Positions 34,087-42,755 of a stretch of 64,000 bases of DNA are shown here, piece by piece. Under the pieces are notes generated by a model. That model was not told the origin of the DNA, ran no database searches, and saw nothing but the letters and a program-made list of their open reading frames with translations. Origin of the DNA: Virgibacillus_N oceani_A. Lineage in GTDB: Bacteria > Bacillota > Bacilli > Bacillales > Amphibacillaceae. Positions within the stretch are counted from its first letter, which is position 1, and each line of letters begins with the position of its first letter. Location: NCBI GenBank assembly GCA_041521345.1, contig JBGOHB010000025.1. One strand, 5' to 3'. The position numbers and the translations under genes were made by a program.

Positions 34087-35067
34087 TTATTCATACACTT
34101 CCATCATTTTCCCAATCTTGTCCTTCATTGTTTCAACCAGGTGCTCCGGCTCCAGCACTTTTGCCTTGTGTCCCCATGTCAAAATCCAATTAATTAATCC
34201 ATCCGATAATTTGGCTTTGGTGGACAGGATAAAATGCTCCTCTCCTTCTGCTTTAATATCCGCATCGCGTCCAAATCTATCCAAGACGACGTTCACGAGA
34301 TCATTATGAAAGCGGACCTTGATCCGGATTTCTTCGCCGGCAAACATATGAAAGCTTTGATTGACATAACTTTGCAGATTGAAATCTTCTTTTTTAAATT
34401 TTTTATCATAAATACTTATATTCCGCATACGGTCAAGCCGGTAATGCCTTACTTCATCCGTTCTGCGGAAACGGCCAATCAAATAATAGTAATCATTTTG
34501 CCAAATCAATGCATAGGGGTCAACAAAATAAATTTCCCCATCACGATTGTACTCAAAATCCTTGTCTATATTGAACTTTCCGTATTGATAGGCCAATACT
34601 TTTTGATCCGAGATAGCCCGGTGAACAAAGTCAATATTCAGCTTCACCTGCTCATAATCCATATTTGCCGACTGACTGAACAGAATTGGCTCAGGCAATG
34701 TCTTGGCAATTTGCCTGCTAGTTAATTGTTTTACCTTTTTTATCAGCTTCTTTTTTTCATTGGTGGTGACAAATCGAGCAGACAAAATGGCATCAATAAT
34801 CAAGCGGAGCTGGTACGTTTCAAACAGCCTGGACTGATGACTGTAAAGAATCTTTCCATATTTTCCGTCATTCCGCATGATTTCAAAATCAATTTTATCC
34901 AAAATTTCCAGATCGCGTTTAATTGTCCGGTGATCAATCGGCTTGTCCGGAATGAATTGACGCAGTTTTTCAGCTATTTCGTTGATTCCCAGTTCATGCT
35001 GTTCATCGGTTTCTTCAAATAATAATTCCCTCAATTTTAATAATCGGTAGTTACTGCCTTTTTCCAT
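34087..35067 (-). CDS. WYL-domain transcriptional regulator (YafY/DeoR-like)
   Basis: 326 residues: N-terminal winged helix (LLKLRELLFEETDEQHELGI ... IDHRTIKRDLEILDKIDFEI) and a WYL domain (DPYALIWQNDYYYLIGRFRR) with the C-terminal WCX extension (VRFHNDLVNVVLDRFG). WYL domains bind nucleotides or other ligands to control DNA binding. It is complete, with GGGGAG upstream, and is not obviously operonic; the target is unknown. Confidence 0.9.
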   Translation of the reverse strand: MEKGSNYRLLKLRELLFEETDEQHELGINEIAEKLRQFIPDKPIDHRTIKRDLEILDKIDFEIMRNDGKYGKILYSHQSRLFETYQLRLIIDAILSARFVTTNEKKKLIKKVKQLTSRQIAKTLPEPILFSQSANMDYEQVKLNIDFVHRAISDQKVLAYQYGKFNIDKDFEYNRDGEIYFVDPYALIWQNDYYYLIGRFRRTDEVRHYRLDRMRNISIYDKKFKKEDFNLQSYVNQSFHMFAGEEIRIKVRFHNDLVNVVLDRFGRDADIKAEGEEHFILSTKAKLSDGLINWILTWGHKAKVLEPEHLVETMKDKIGKMMEVYE

Positions 35068-35182
35068 GTTCAGCTCACTCCCCTGATATTCAGCCGTTAT
35101 ATGTATGTATATTTAACATGTAAAAGATTTGAGGCTGGAAAAAATAGGAACATCCAGCCATTTTTTCAGAAAACCGGCAATT

Positions 35183-35794
35183 TTACCTGGTAACCATTAT
35201 TTCGTTTTTTCCAAAAGCATGATTGTCTTTGTAATCCTTGAGATCCGCTTTATCTTCTTTCTGGAGCAATGTATTTGTATAGCCGGAAAGCTTTCCTTTA
35301 TATAATAGCTTTAGCTGTTTATGTGAGCGTATATCAGCCGGTGTAACAAAACAGGCCGGTTTGGAAAACTTAAATATCTCTGTGTCTTCTGTTACCGTTG
35401 CTACAAACTGTGAACAAAAAAAGGCACATTTCCGGTTAATTTCAATTTGCAGCAAGATACCAAACAGGCCAATAAAATTATATTTATAATGATTGCTTTC
35501 GGCTTGAATTTCCTTTATCTTACGAAAAATAGTCTCACACTCTTCTGCTGATACGCTACAACTGTAAATTTCACAAACAGCATTTTTCAGGAAATCACAA
35601 TTTATATTTTCTTTCACAAATCCGCCGATAAAAGGATTTTTTTCATTTTTTCTGCCAAAACTGTAAACTTCCTGCAATGCTTCATCAAAACCGACGGAAA
35701 CATGATTGTATGAATGCCCGGTAATTTGATTAATTACTTTTGCCAGCAAACTCCCCGTATCTGTAAAAAGAAAATAAATTTCTTTTTCCTTCAC
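35183..35794 (-). CDS. NlpC/P60-like (permuted papain-fold) cytosolic protein
   Basis: 203 residues. The conserved histidine lies in the early block GHSYNHVSVGFDEALQEVYS and the cysteine in KCAFFCSQFVATV, the His-before-Cys order of permuted YiiX/YycO-type NlpC/P60 proteins, which are thought to cleave amide bonds. There is no signal peptide. I take the GTG at 35794 as start (AAAGG upstream); the longer ATG form at 35815 begins inside a GGGGAGGG stretch that looks like a ribosome site. Substrate unknown. Confidence 0.7.
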   Translation of the reverse strand: MKEKEIYFLFTDTGSLLAKVINQITGHSYNHVSVGFDEALQEVYSFGRKNEKNPFIGGFVKENINCDFLKNAVCEIYSCSVSAEECETIFRKIKEIQAESNHYKYNFIGLFGILLQIEINRKCAFFCSQFVATVTEDTEIFKFSKPACFVTPADIRSHKQLKLLYKGKLSGYTNTLLQKEDKADLKDYKDNHAFGKNEIMVTR

Positions 35795-36045
35795 TACCTT
35801 TCTCTCCCTCCCCATTTAATTTCCCCTTATGTTCTACTATATTAGAAAACTTGTCATTCGCCAAGGATTTTCGGTGCATGCCTTAGTTGTATTTATGCAG
35901 ACAAGGGAAGCTTGCAATTTCTTATCTGCCAAAAAAGCGCAAATATACAAGTTAAATTTTACGCTTTTTCCGTTGATATTGACGAAACCCAATAAATGCC
36001 GTAAGCTAGCGTTGGTACAATTTTTTAATGGAGGCTTACTAACGG

Positions 36046-37668
36046 ATGATCAATGTAACGAATGTTAGTTTACGATATGGTGATAAAAAGTTATTTGAAG
36101 ATGTTAATCTGAAATTCACACCCGGCAACTGCTATGGTTTGATCGGTGCCAATGGTGCCGGTAAATCCACCTTTCTTAAAGTGCTGTCCGGTGAGGTTGA
36201 GCCGCAAACGGGATCGGTATCCCTTTCCAGCGGTGAACGAATTGCCGTCTTGAAACAGGACCATTTTGCCTATGAAGCATCTCAAGTCCTGGAAACAGTG
36301 CTAATGGGCCACGAAAAATTATATGCTGTCAAGCAGGAAAAAGACGCCATTTACATGAAAGGTGATTTTTCCGAAGAAGATGGCATGCGGGCTGCAGAAC
36401 TCGAAGGCGAATTTGCCGAAATGAATGGCTGGGAAGCTGAGTCGGATGCTGCGATTCTTTTAAAAGGGCTTGGTATTCCTGAATCTCGTCATGATTTGCA
36501 AATGGCTGACTTATCTAACGATGAAAAAGTAAAGGTCCTCCTTGCCCAGTCGTTATTCGGGAATCCGGATATTTTACTTTTGGATGAGCCGACAAACGGC
36601 CTGGATATCCATGCTATTCAATGGTTGGAAGAGTTTCTGATTAACTTTGAAAACACAGTTATTGTTGTTTCTCATGATAGACACTTTTTAAATAAAGTAT
36701 GCACACACATCGCGGATGTTGACTTTGGAAAAATTGAAATTTATATTGGCAACTATGATTTCTGGTATGAATCCAGTCAGCTGGCTTCAAAAATGGCACA
36801 GCAGGAAAATAAGAAAAAGGAAGAGAAAATTAAAGAACTGCAGACGTTCATCGCCAGGTTTAGTGCTAATGCGTCCAAATCAAAACAGGCAACATCCCGG
36901 AAGAAAATGCTGGATAATATTTCGCTTGATGATATTAAACCATCATCGCGGAAATATCCGTACATTGCTTTTCAGCCCGAACGTGAAATTGGCAATGATC
37001 TGCTTCGTGTAGAGGGACTGACCAAGACAATCGGCGGCAAAAAAGTATTGGATAATATTAGTTTTACAATGAATAAGGATGACAAAATTGCTCTCTTAGG
37101 AAAAGACGATATAGTCAAAACGACATTGTTCAAAATTTTGATGGGCGAGATGGAGCCGGATGCCGGCACATATAAATGGGGCGTTACGACATCCCAGTCC
37201 TATTTTCCAAAGGATAATGCGGCTTATTTCGAAAATAATGATATGCCGCTTGTAGACTGGCTGCGTCAATATTCGCCGGACGATGAAACGGAAACATTCC
37301 TGCGCGGTTTCCTGGGAAGAATGCTGTTTTCCGGGGAAGAAGCATTGAAGAAAGCTCGTGTCCTGTCAGGTGGAGAAAAGGTGCGCTGCATGCTGTCGAA
37401 AATGATGCTCTCCAATGCCAATGTGCTGTTATTGGATGAGCCGACAAACCACCTGGATCTCGAATCGATTCAGTCATTGAATAATGGGCTGATCAAATTT
37501 AAAGGTTCGATTCTGTTTACGTCACATGACCATCAATTTGTGGAAACAATCGCGAACAGACTGATCGAAATCACACCGAATGGCATCATCGACAAAGAAA
37601 TGAGCTACAATGAATATGTAGCAGATGAAAAACTGCAGAAACAAGTGGATGAAATGTATGCGAGTTAA
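36046..37668 (+). CDS. ykpA: ABC-F family ATPase (YkpA/YbiT-like)
   Basis: Cytoplasmic ATPase of the ABC-F class, which act on ribosomes rather than in transport; no membrane domain. Two nucleotide-binding domains are joined by a charged linker (QQENKKKEEKIKELQTFIAR). Domain 1 has a proper Walker A (GANGAGKST) and Walker B (LLLDEPTN), but its signature reads LSNDEK rather than LSGGEK. Domain 2 has signature LSGGEK and Walker B, but its P-loop is degenerate, LLGKDDIVKTTL. This asymmetry appears at least partly typical of the YkpA subfamily. Length 540 is normal. Confidence 0.93.
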   Translation: MINVTNVSLRYGDKKLFEDVNLKFTPGNCYGLIGANGAGKSTFLKVLSGEVEPQTGSVSLSSGERIAVLKQDHFAYEASQVLETVLMGHEKLYAVKQEKDAIYMKGDFSEEDGMRAAELEGEFAEMNGWEAESDAAILLKGLGIPESRHDLQMADLSNDEKVKVLLAQSLFGNPDILLLDEPTNGLDIHAIQWLEEFLINFENTVIVVSHDRHFLNKVCTHIADVDFGKIEIYIGNYDFWYESSQLASKMAQQENKKKEEKIKELQTFIARFSANASKSKQATSRKKMLDNISLDDIKPSSRKYPYIAFQPEREIGNDLLRVEGLTKTIGGKKVLDNISFTMNKDDKIALLGKDDIVKTTLFKILMGEMEPDAGTYKWGVTTSQSYFPKDNAAYFENNDMPLVDWLRQYSPDDETETFLRGFLGRMLFSGEEALKKARVLSGGEKVRCMLSKMMLSNANVLLLDEPTNHLDLESIQSLNNGLIKFKGSILFTSHDHQFVETIANRLIEITPNGIIDKEMSYNEYVADEKLQKQVDEMYAS

Positions 37669-37674
37669 AAGAAG

Positions 37675-37700
37675 AGCGCTCTGTTAAGGGCGCTTTTTTG
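37675..37700 (+). terminator. Terminator of ykpA
   Basis: A short AGCGC/GCGCT stem (37675-37679 with 37690-37694) followed by a T6 run right after the stop codon. Confidence 0.65.
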
Positions 37701-37881
37701 CTGGGTGGAAAAATTTATCATGTGTTTTCTGATCATGCGTGCACCGCTCCATTTTTCCAACTCAACTATGATCTCCTTTACCTTCGTTTCCGATAATCCT
37801 GTACGATTCTTTTATGCACATGATTTATAACGGAGCCCTGCTTTGGTATAATAAGTGTATAACGTAATGGAAGTATGTAAT

Positions 37882-38250
37882 ATGTCCATTCCCGAAAAAA
37901 TCATAAAAGAATTTGACATGTTGAGTGAACAATAAAGGCAAAAGGTACTCGATAAAATCAAGGCAAAATATATGGCTACGGATGTTATATTATTGGCGAA
38001 AATAACTCCTGGTGGGATAACGGGGAGATTGACATATACAATGAGCAGTAAAATGAAGCAAGGTGATGTTGGGTTGGCAGATGTTCTTTTTAAAGGAACA
38101 CGTCAAACTAAGCAGCGCCCTGTTATTATTGTTGGATATGAGTTCGTTCTGGATGTAGATGCCATTATTGCACTAATTACCAGCCAGGAACCAAGAATTC
38201 AATTTGACATTGTATTGAAGTATTAGAAAGAAGTCGGATTGTTAAATATG
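37882..38250 (+). pseudogene. Remnant of a PemK/MazF-type toxin-antitoxin module
   Basis: From ATG 37882 a short antitoxin-like start (MSIPEKIIKEFDMLSEQ) hits TAA, and the same frame continues (RQKVLDKIKAKYMATDVILL). It then gives a recognisable PemK/MazF-type beginning, KMKQGDVGLADVLFKGTRQT, KQRPVIIVG and IIALITSQEPRIQFDIVLKY. A TAG at 38224 follows where tryptophan is likely in intact relatives (next residues KEVGLLN), and the rest of the toxin is missing. The module is therefore probably dead. Assignment is by pattern recognition. Confidence 0.6.
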
Positions 38251-38392
38251 TGTAAAAAGCTATATTAACAATGCAGTTATTAATTCTGCGAACGGGCCAT
38301 TTAACGGAATAAAGATTTTGTGGTGTTTCAAACCTGACATAGGGAATAGTACAACAGTTAGACAACGTATATTCACTTTAGGGGGTGCGATA

Positions 38393-39091
38393 GTGAATCT
38401 CAAATTGTTTTTGATAATTGTTTTCTTTGTTTTATTTCCAATTATCCTAATTTTACTTATTAATGTTTCAAATCTGAGTAGCATTACCTGGGGTTCCTTT
38501 ATTACAGCCTCTATAATCATGGCAATTACTCCTGGGGCAAATCAAATATTATCGTTAAGAAATGGATACAATCCAGGCATAAAAGTGACAATAAGTGCTG
38601 TGAGTGGTCGGTTCAGTGCTTTCCTGTTAATGGTTGTTACTGTAGCTTTAGGTTTAGGAACCCTTTTAACAGCATCATCAGTCTTTTTTCAGATTGTAAA
38701 ATGGATCGGTGTCGTGTATTTAATTGTATTAGGTATACAAATGCTTCGTCAAAGTGCAGCAACAAAAAAAGGAGAGGATATTCACTCAGTAAAAAAAGCG
38801 ATTAAACAAGAATTTATTGTAGCAATGTCTAATCCTAAGGCTTATATATTATTTGCATTATTTTTACCCCAGTTTATTAGTGTTCAAGCTGGCAATATTC
38901 CTATACTAATCTTCATCACAGGTATTTCTTATATCTTGATTGAATTTGTTTGTGCCTGGATATATGCATTTGCTGGTTGGTTACTCTCAAGAATCAATGG
39001 CTCTTTCAATAAAGATAAACTAATGAATCAATTATCAGGATTGACAATGATTGGGTTGGGAGCGTGGCTTGCAACAGAAGAGCCAAAATAA
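38393..39091 (+). CDS. LysE/RhtB-family amino acid exporter
   Basis: Exporter of amino acids or derivatives, about 232 residues and six membrane segments. The family hallmark ASIIMAITPGANQILSLRNG is near the start, with SNPKAYILFALFLPQFI in the middle. I start at GTG 38393 behind GGGGGTG. That adds a hydrophobic segment (FLIIVFFVLFPIILILLI) before the usual LysE start, which is unusual; an internal start near NVSNLSSITWG would give the normal length. Substrate unknown. Confidence 0.85.
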   Translation: MNLKLFLIIVFFVLFPIILILLINVSNLSSITWGSFITASIIMAITPGANQILSLRNGYNPGIKVTISAVSGRFSAFLLMVVTVALGLGTLLTASSVFFQIVKWIGVVYLIVLGIQMLRQSAATKKGEDIHSVKKAIKQEFIVAMSNPKAYILFALFLPQFISVQAGNIPILIFITGISYILIEFVCAWIYAFAGWLLSRINGSFNKDKLMNQLSGLTMIGLGAWLATEEPK

Positions 39092-39183
39092 TATTTTATC
39101 AGCTATACAGCTAACAAGAGTTTACCTTTGTTTGTTCATGAAAAGGACGCAATTGTGGAAATAACAATAAAAACAAAACAACA

Positions 39184-39218
39184 CTTGGATAAGTCCAATA
39201 ACCTATCCAAGCGTTTTT
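39184..39218 (+). terminator. Terminator of the LysE-family gene
   Basis: CTTGGATA (39184-39191) pairs with TATCCAAG (39204-39211) ahead of a T5 run. Confidence 0.8.
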
Positions 39219-39326
39219 AATGTTAAATCGGGTGTAAAAAAACAGTTGTTATAAGCAAATCCAATTTGTGTGCTATTTGTGATGTTACTTGGCATTTTTT
39301 CTACGGCAAGGAAACGTTTTTCAGCA

Positions 39327-40265
39327 TTACTTACCATGCAATTTTTCAAGCATATCTTTTGTCATACTATCTATATCATATCCTGCTTTAAAGCCCCATT
39401 CCTCTGTTGCTGCTGAGGAGTCCAAACTGTTTGGCCAGCTTTCTGCAATATTTTGTTTCACCGGATTGACATCATAAGTCAGCTTAAAATCAGGAATATG
39501 TTTTCGGATGGCTATGGCAAAATCCTCTGGTGCGGCAGACATGGCTGAAATATTATAAGCATTGCGATGCTCCAGCTTTTCCGGGTCTGCCTCCATTAAT
39601 TGAAGAATAGCCTGAAGCGCATCCGGCATGTACATCATATCCATATAGGTACCTGCGTCTATATCTGATACGTAAGACTTTTTCCTGACTGCTTCATAAT
39701 ATATTTCTACGGCATAATCTGTCGTTCCACCGCCAGGAGGCGAAACATAGGAAATTAAGCCTGGGTAACGAACACCTCTCGTGTCTACACCAAACTTATG
39801 ATAATAATAATCACAAAGCAGCTCACCTGCTACTTTATTGACCCCATACATCGTTGTAGGACGCTGCACTGTTTTCTGAGGTGTTTGATCTTTCGGCGTG
39901 GAAGGGCCAAATGCCCCGATGGAGCTTGGTGTGAAAAATTGCAAATCCAACTCCCGCGCAACCTCCAGCGAATTGATTAGGCCTCCCATATTTAAGTCCC
40001 AGGCAAATTTTGGGTTTGCTTCCGCCTTGGCAGATAATAAAGCCGCTAAATGCATAACGGTGTCAACTTGATTTTTTTTTGCAACGGAAAATAATTTATC
40101 CGCATCCGTTACGTCCACGATTTCAAAAGGACCTTCTTCCACCTTCTCTTCATCTTTTCGAATATCCGTCCCGATGACATTTGATGTTCCGTAAGTTTCA
40201 CGTAATTTCTCCACAAGCTCGGAGCCAATTTGTCCGAGCGCCCCTGTTACTAAAATTTTCTTCAT
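39327..40265 (-). CDS. tdh: L-threonine 3-dehydrogenase (SDR/epimerase type)
   Basis: NAD+-dependent oxidation of L-threonine to 2-amino-3-oxobutyrate. The 312-residue protein is an extended SDR: nucleotide motif VTGALGQIGSEL, HLAALLSAKAE, and the catalytic Tyr-Lys pair in TMYGVNKVAGELL. The sequence YPGLISYVSPPGGGTTDYAV is typical of short-chain threonine dehydrogenases. It is 29 bases downstream of kbl, whose product takes over its unstable product, so the pair makes glycine and acetyl-CoA from threonine. Confidence 0.93.
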   Translation of the reverse strand: MKKILVTGALGQIGSELVEKLRETYGTSNVIGTDIRKDEEKVEEGPFEIVDVTDADKLFSVAKKNQVDTVMHLAALLSAKAEANPKFAWDLNMGGLINSLEVARELDLQFFTPSSIGAFGPSTPKDQTPQKTVQRPTTMYGVNKVAGELLCDYYYHKFGVDTRGVRYPGLISYVSPPGGGTTDYAVEIYYEAVRKKSYVSDIDAGTYMDMMYMPDALQAILQLMEADPEKLEHRNAYNISAMSAAPEDFAIAIRKHIPDFKLTYDVNPVKQNIAESWPNSLDSSAATEEWGFKAGYDIDSMTKDMLEKLHGK

Positions 40266-40294
40266 TACTTAAATCCCTTCTCATTCTATACAAA

Positions 40295-41491
40295 TTAACG
40301 TGTTAAGAAGCCCATTTCCGTACCAATTTTTTCATATATCCGAATGGCACGATCAAGCATTTCCTTTGTATGGGCTGCACTCGGCATATTTCTTACCCGT
40401 CCTGTTCCACGCGGCACTGTCGGGAATACAATCGACTTCGCGTAAACCCCTTCTTCATATAGGCGTTTACTGAATTTCTGCGTATCATTTTCATCCCCAA
40501 TGACAACAGGCGTAATCGGTGTTTCACTTTCGCCGATGTCAAAACCTAACTCCTTCAAACCTGCTTTCAAATACGCCGCATTCTCCCACAGCTTATCATG
40601 AAGTTCTGTGCTTTCCATCAGCAGTTCAACCGCTTTTGTACTTGCAATCGCATCCGCCGGTGAAACAGCAGTGGAAAATAAAAATGGACGGGAACGGACT
40701 TTTAACCAGTCAATTAAATTGGATTTACCGGCAACATAGCCGCCGATGACCCCGATTGCTTTGGACAGTGTACCCATCTGAAAATCCACTTTATCCTGCA
40801 GGCCAAAATGTTTTACCGTGCCTGCGCCCTTTCCGAGCACGCCGGAACCGTGTGCATCATCCACATACGTAATTAAGTCAAATTCTTCAGCTATTTCCAC
40901 AATTTCCGGAAGCTTTGCGATATCCCCATCCATGGAGAAAACACCATCTGTAATAATCATTATTTTATTATACTGACCTGATTCCTTTGCTTCTTTTGCC
41001 TTTTCACGGAGATCTTTCATATCGGAATGATTGTACCGCAGGATTTTTGCTTTGGACAGACGGCTGCCATCAATGATGGAAGCATGGTTTAATTCATCAG
41101 AAAGAATGGCATCATGTTTATCCATCACTGCAGAAATAGCAGCCATATTACAATTGAAGCCGGATTGATAAGAAATCACTGCTTCGGTACCTTTAAATTC
41201 GGCCAGCTTTTTTTCCAGTTCTATATGCAAATCAAGTGTGCCATTAATCGTTCTTACCGCTCCTGCTCCAACACCATGGGAGTCTACTGCCTTTTTGGCT
41301 ACCTCTTTTAACCGCTCATCTGTAGCTAGACCAAGGTAGTTATTGGATGACAGGTTAATTAACTTTTTCCCATCAATATTGATTTCCGGCCCATTTGCAC
41401 CATGAACCGTTTCAATTTCATTATATAAGCCTTTTTCTTTCAACTCTGCAAGATTTTCATCTAAAAATGTATCAAGTATCTTACTCGACAT
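40295..41491 (-). CDS. kbl: 2-amino-3-ketobutyrate CoA ligase (glycine C-acetyltransferase)
   Basis: PLP enzyme of the alpha-oxoamine synthase family that splits 2-amino-3-oxobutyrate with CoA into glycine and acetyl-CoA. Clear motifs: SSNNYLGLATDERLK, DDAHGSGVLGKG and the PLP lysine in MGTLSKAIGVIGGYVAG. 398 residues is the expected length. It heads the kbl-tdh operon behind a leader containing a perfect 9-bp hairpin and a cre-like box. Confidence 0.95.
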   Translation of the reverse strand: MSSKILDTFLDENLAELKEKGLYNEIETVHGANGPEINIDGKKLINLSSNNYLGLATDERLKEVAKKAVDSHGVGAGAVRTINGTLDLHIELEKKLAEFKGTEAVISYQSGFNCNMAAISAVMDKHDAILSDELNHASIIDGSRLSKAKILRYNHSDMKDLREKAKEAKESGQYNKIMIITDGVFSMDGDIAKLPEIVEIAEEFDLITYVDDAHGSGVLGKGAGTVKHFGLQDKVDFQMGTLSKAIGVIGGYVAGKSNLIDWLKVRSRPFLFSTAVSPADAIASTKAVELLMESTELHDKLWENAAYLKAGLKELGFDIGESETPITPVVIGDENDTQKFSKRLYEEGVYAKSIVFPTVPRGTGRVRNMPSAAHTKEMLDRAIRIYEKIGTEMGFLTR

Positions 41492-41512
41492 TTATAATGT
41501 CCTCCTTTTTTG

Positions 41513-41612
41513 GCAGGTAAGTATAGAGCTTTCTTACCTGCATAATTGCAACTAGGTTTTGTTTCGCCATCAAGACCTCACGATAAACTAGGTTTTCCAA
41601 TAAACGCTTTCA
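41513..41612 (-). promoter_or_regulatory. Leader of kbl-tdh: hairpin, direct repeats and cre-like box
   Basis: A perfect 9-bp stem (41513-41521 with 41533-41541) sits immediately before the kbl ribosome site and has no U tract, so it is not a terminator. Upstream on this strand AAAACCTAGTT occurs twice (plus coordinates 41550-41560 and 41586-41596), and TGAAAGCGTTTATT (complement of 41599-41612) resembles a CcpA site with two mismatches. I could not match it to a known riboswitch. Confidence 0.5.
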
Positions 41613-41921
41613 TTATTGTACTTACGTATTTCAAAGTCTCATTTCTTCTCACTATTTTTTAGTTTAACATAAAGCAATCCAAATGTTTAATGAAAATCGT
41701 TAAGCGTAAAAGAAGTAAATTCCATATTTTATCTTTCATCAGAATATATATACTTATACTTTTTTCCTCATCAAAAACTACTTAACATCTTTTTATTTTG
41801 TGCCTTTAATGATGGAGGTATTAACTTTTCACAAAATTCATTTATAGTAAACATGAGTTACCTCAAGGTGGTCGCTCATATAATCTATTTATTTCTCGAA
41901 TAATGATGAATCTCATTTAAA
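41613..41921. other. Intergenic region between kbl and the amidohydrolase gene
   Basis: About 310 AT-rich bases with no gene seen. It should hold the kbl promoter (minus strand); no clear terminator for the amidohydrolase gene was found. Confidence 0.4.
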
Positions 41922-42731
41922 TCAAAGAGGAACCTTCTGATTGCGAATATTAACTTCTACACTACCCTCACAGTAGTTTATAAACTCTGCAATGTTATTG
42001 ACCAATGATTCATGATATGCTTTTCCTTTTTCTTTAGTCGCTAATGTAGCATCCCCCATAACCCCAATACCTTTAGTGGCTTCTTTATAGCTAGCTACAT
42101 CACTTGCAGTAATCATTCTATCCCCTTCTACATGAGGATCATGTTGTAAAAAACGGTGATGTTCAGGTATGTTTTTGGTAGACTTAGATGGTTCACACAA
42201 ATCGGGAAATAGATAATACATTTGTGAAGCTTCTAATTCTTCAGCATGACCAATTCCTCCTTCATCCACTTCGCTCAATTCCTTACCTTTTTGAGCATTA
42301 ATATAGAACGGGTCTGCGATTGCCATGAATGCACCTGTTTTGTTTCTTACTTTCGTCATTCCAATTTTAATTGGAGGTAAATTAGCTTCACGATGACCAT
42401 TTATTAAAATAATTTTCTCAAATCCGTGATATATTAAACTTTCACACATATCTTCTACTACACTTGTTAAGGTTTCTGGTCTTAATGTTATGGTTCCTTT
42501 GTAAGCCATATGATGAGGCGCCCAACCTACCCATAATGGCGGAGCAATTAATGTATTTGTTTGTTTAGCTACATCCTCGGCAATTTGTTGTGATAAGAAA
42601 GCATCTGTACCTAACGGAAGATGTTTCGCATGCTGCTCCACACTTCCAAAAGGTATAATGATCGTTTGATTTTCATTCAAGTAATTTTCAACATCTTCCC
42701 ATTTGTTTTCCTGTAACCATAAATTTCTCAT
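41922..42731 (-). CDS. Creatininase-family metal-dependent amidohydrolase
   Basis: 269 residues of the creatininase superfamily, which hydrolyse cyclic or formamide-type C-N bonds with two metals. Likely ligands are visible in order: GSVEQHAKHLPLGTDAF (Glu, His, Asp), INGHREANLPP (His) and GGIGHAEELEASQMYYL (His, Glu). The start is ATG 42731 behind AGAGGGA; the in-frame TTG at 42749 lacks a site. It lies 24 bases downstream of an APC permease and close to an IclR regulator, suggesting a small catabolic unit. Creatinine itself is only one of several possible substrates. Confidence 0.85.
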   Translation of the reverse strand: MRNLWLQENKWEDVENYLNENQTIIIPFGSVEQHAKHLPLGTDAFLSQQIAEDVAKQTNTLIAPPLWVGWAPHHMAYKGTITLRPETLTSVVEDMCESLIYHGFEKIILINGHREANLPPIKIGMTKVRNKTGAFMAIADPFYINAQKGKELSEVDEGGIGHAEELEASQMYYLFPDLCEPSKSTKNIPEHHRFLQHDPHVEGDRMITASDVASYKEATKGIGVMGDATLATKEKGKAYHESLVNNIAEFINYCEGSVEVNIRNQKVPL

Positions 42732-42755
42732 GAAATATCCCTCTTTCAATTGATG

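Noticed and set aside
41513..41612. Glycine riboswitch or T-box in front of kbl
   Set aside because: The conserved aptamer cores and the T-box specifier/antiterminator motifs are absent; kept only as an unexplained leader.
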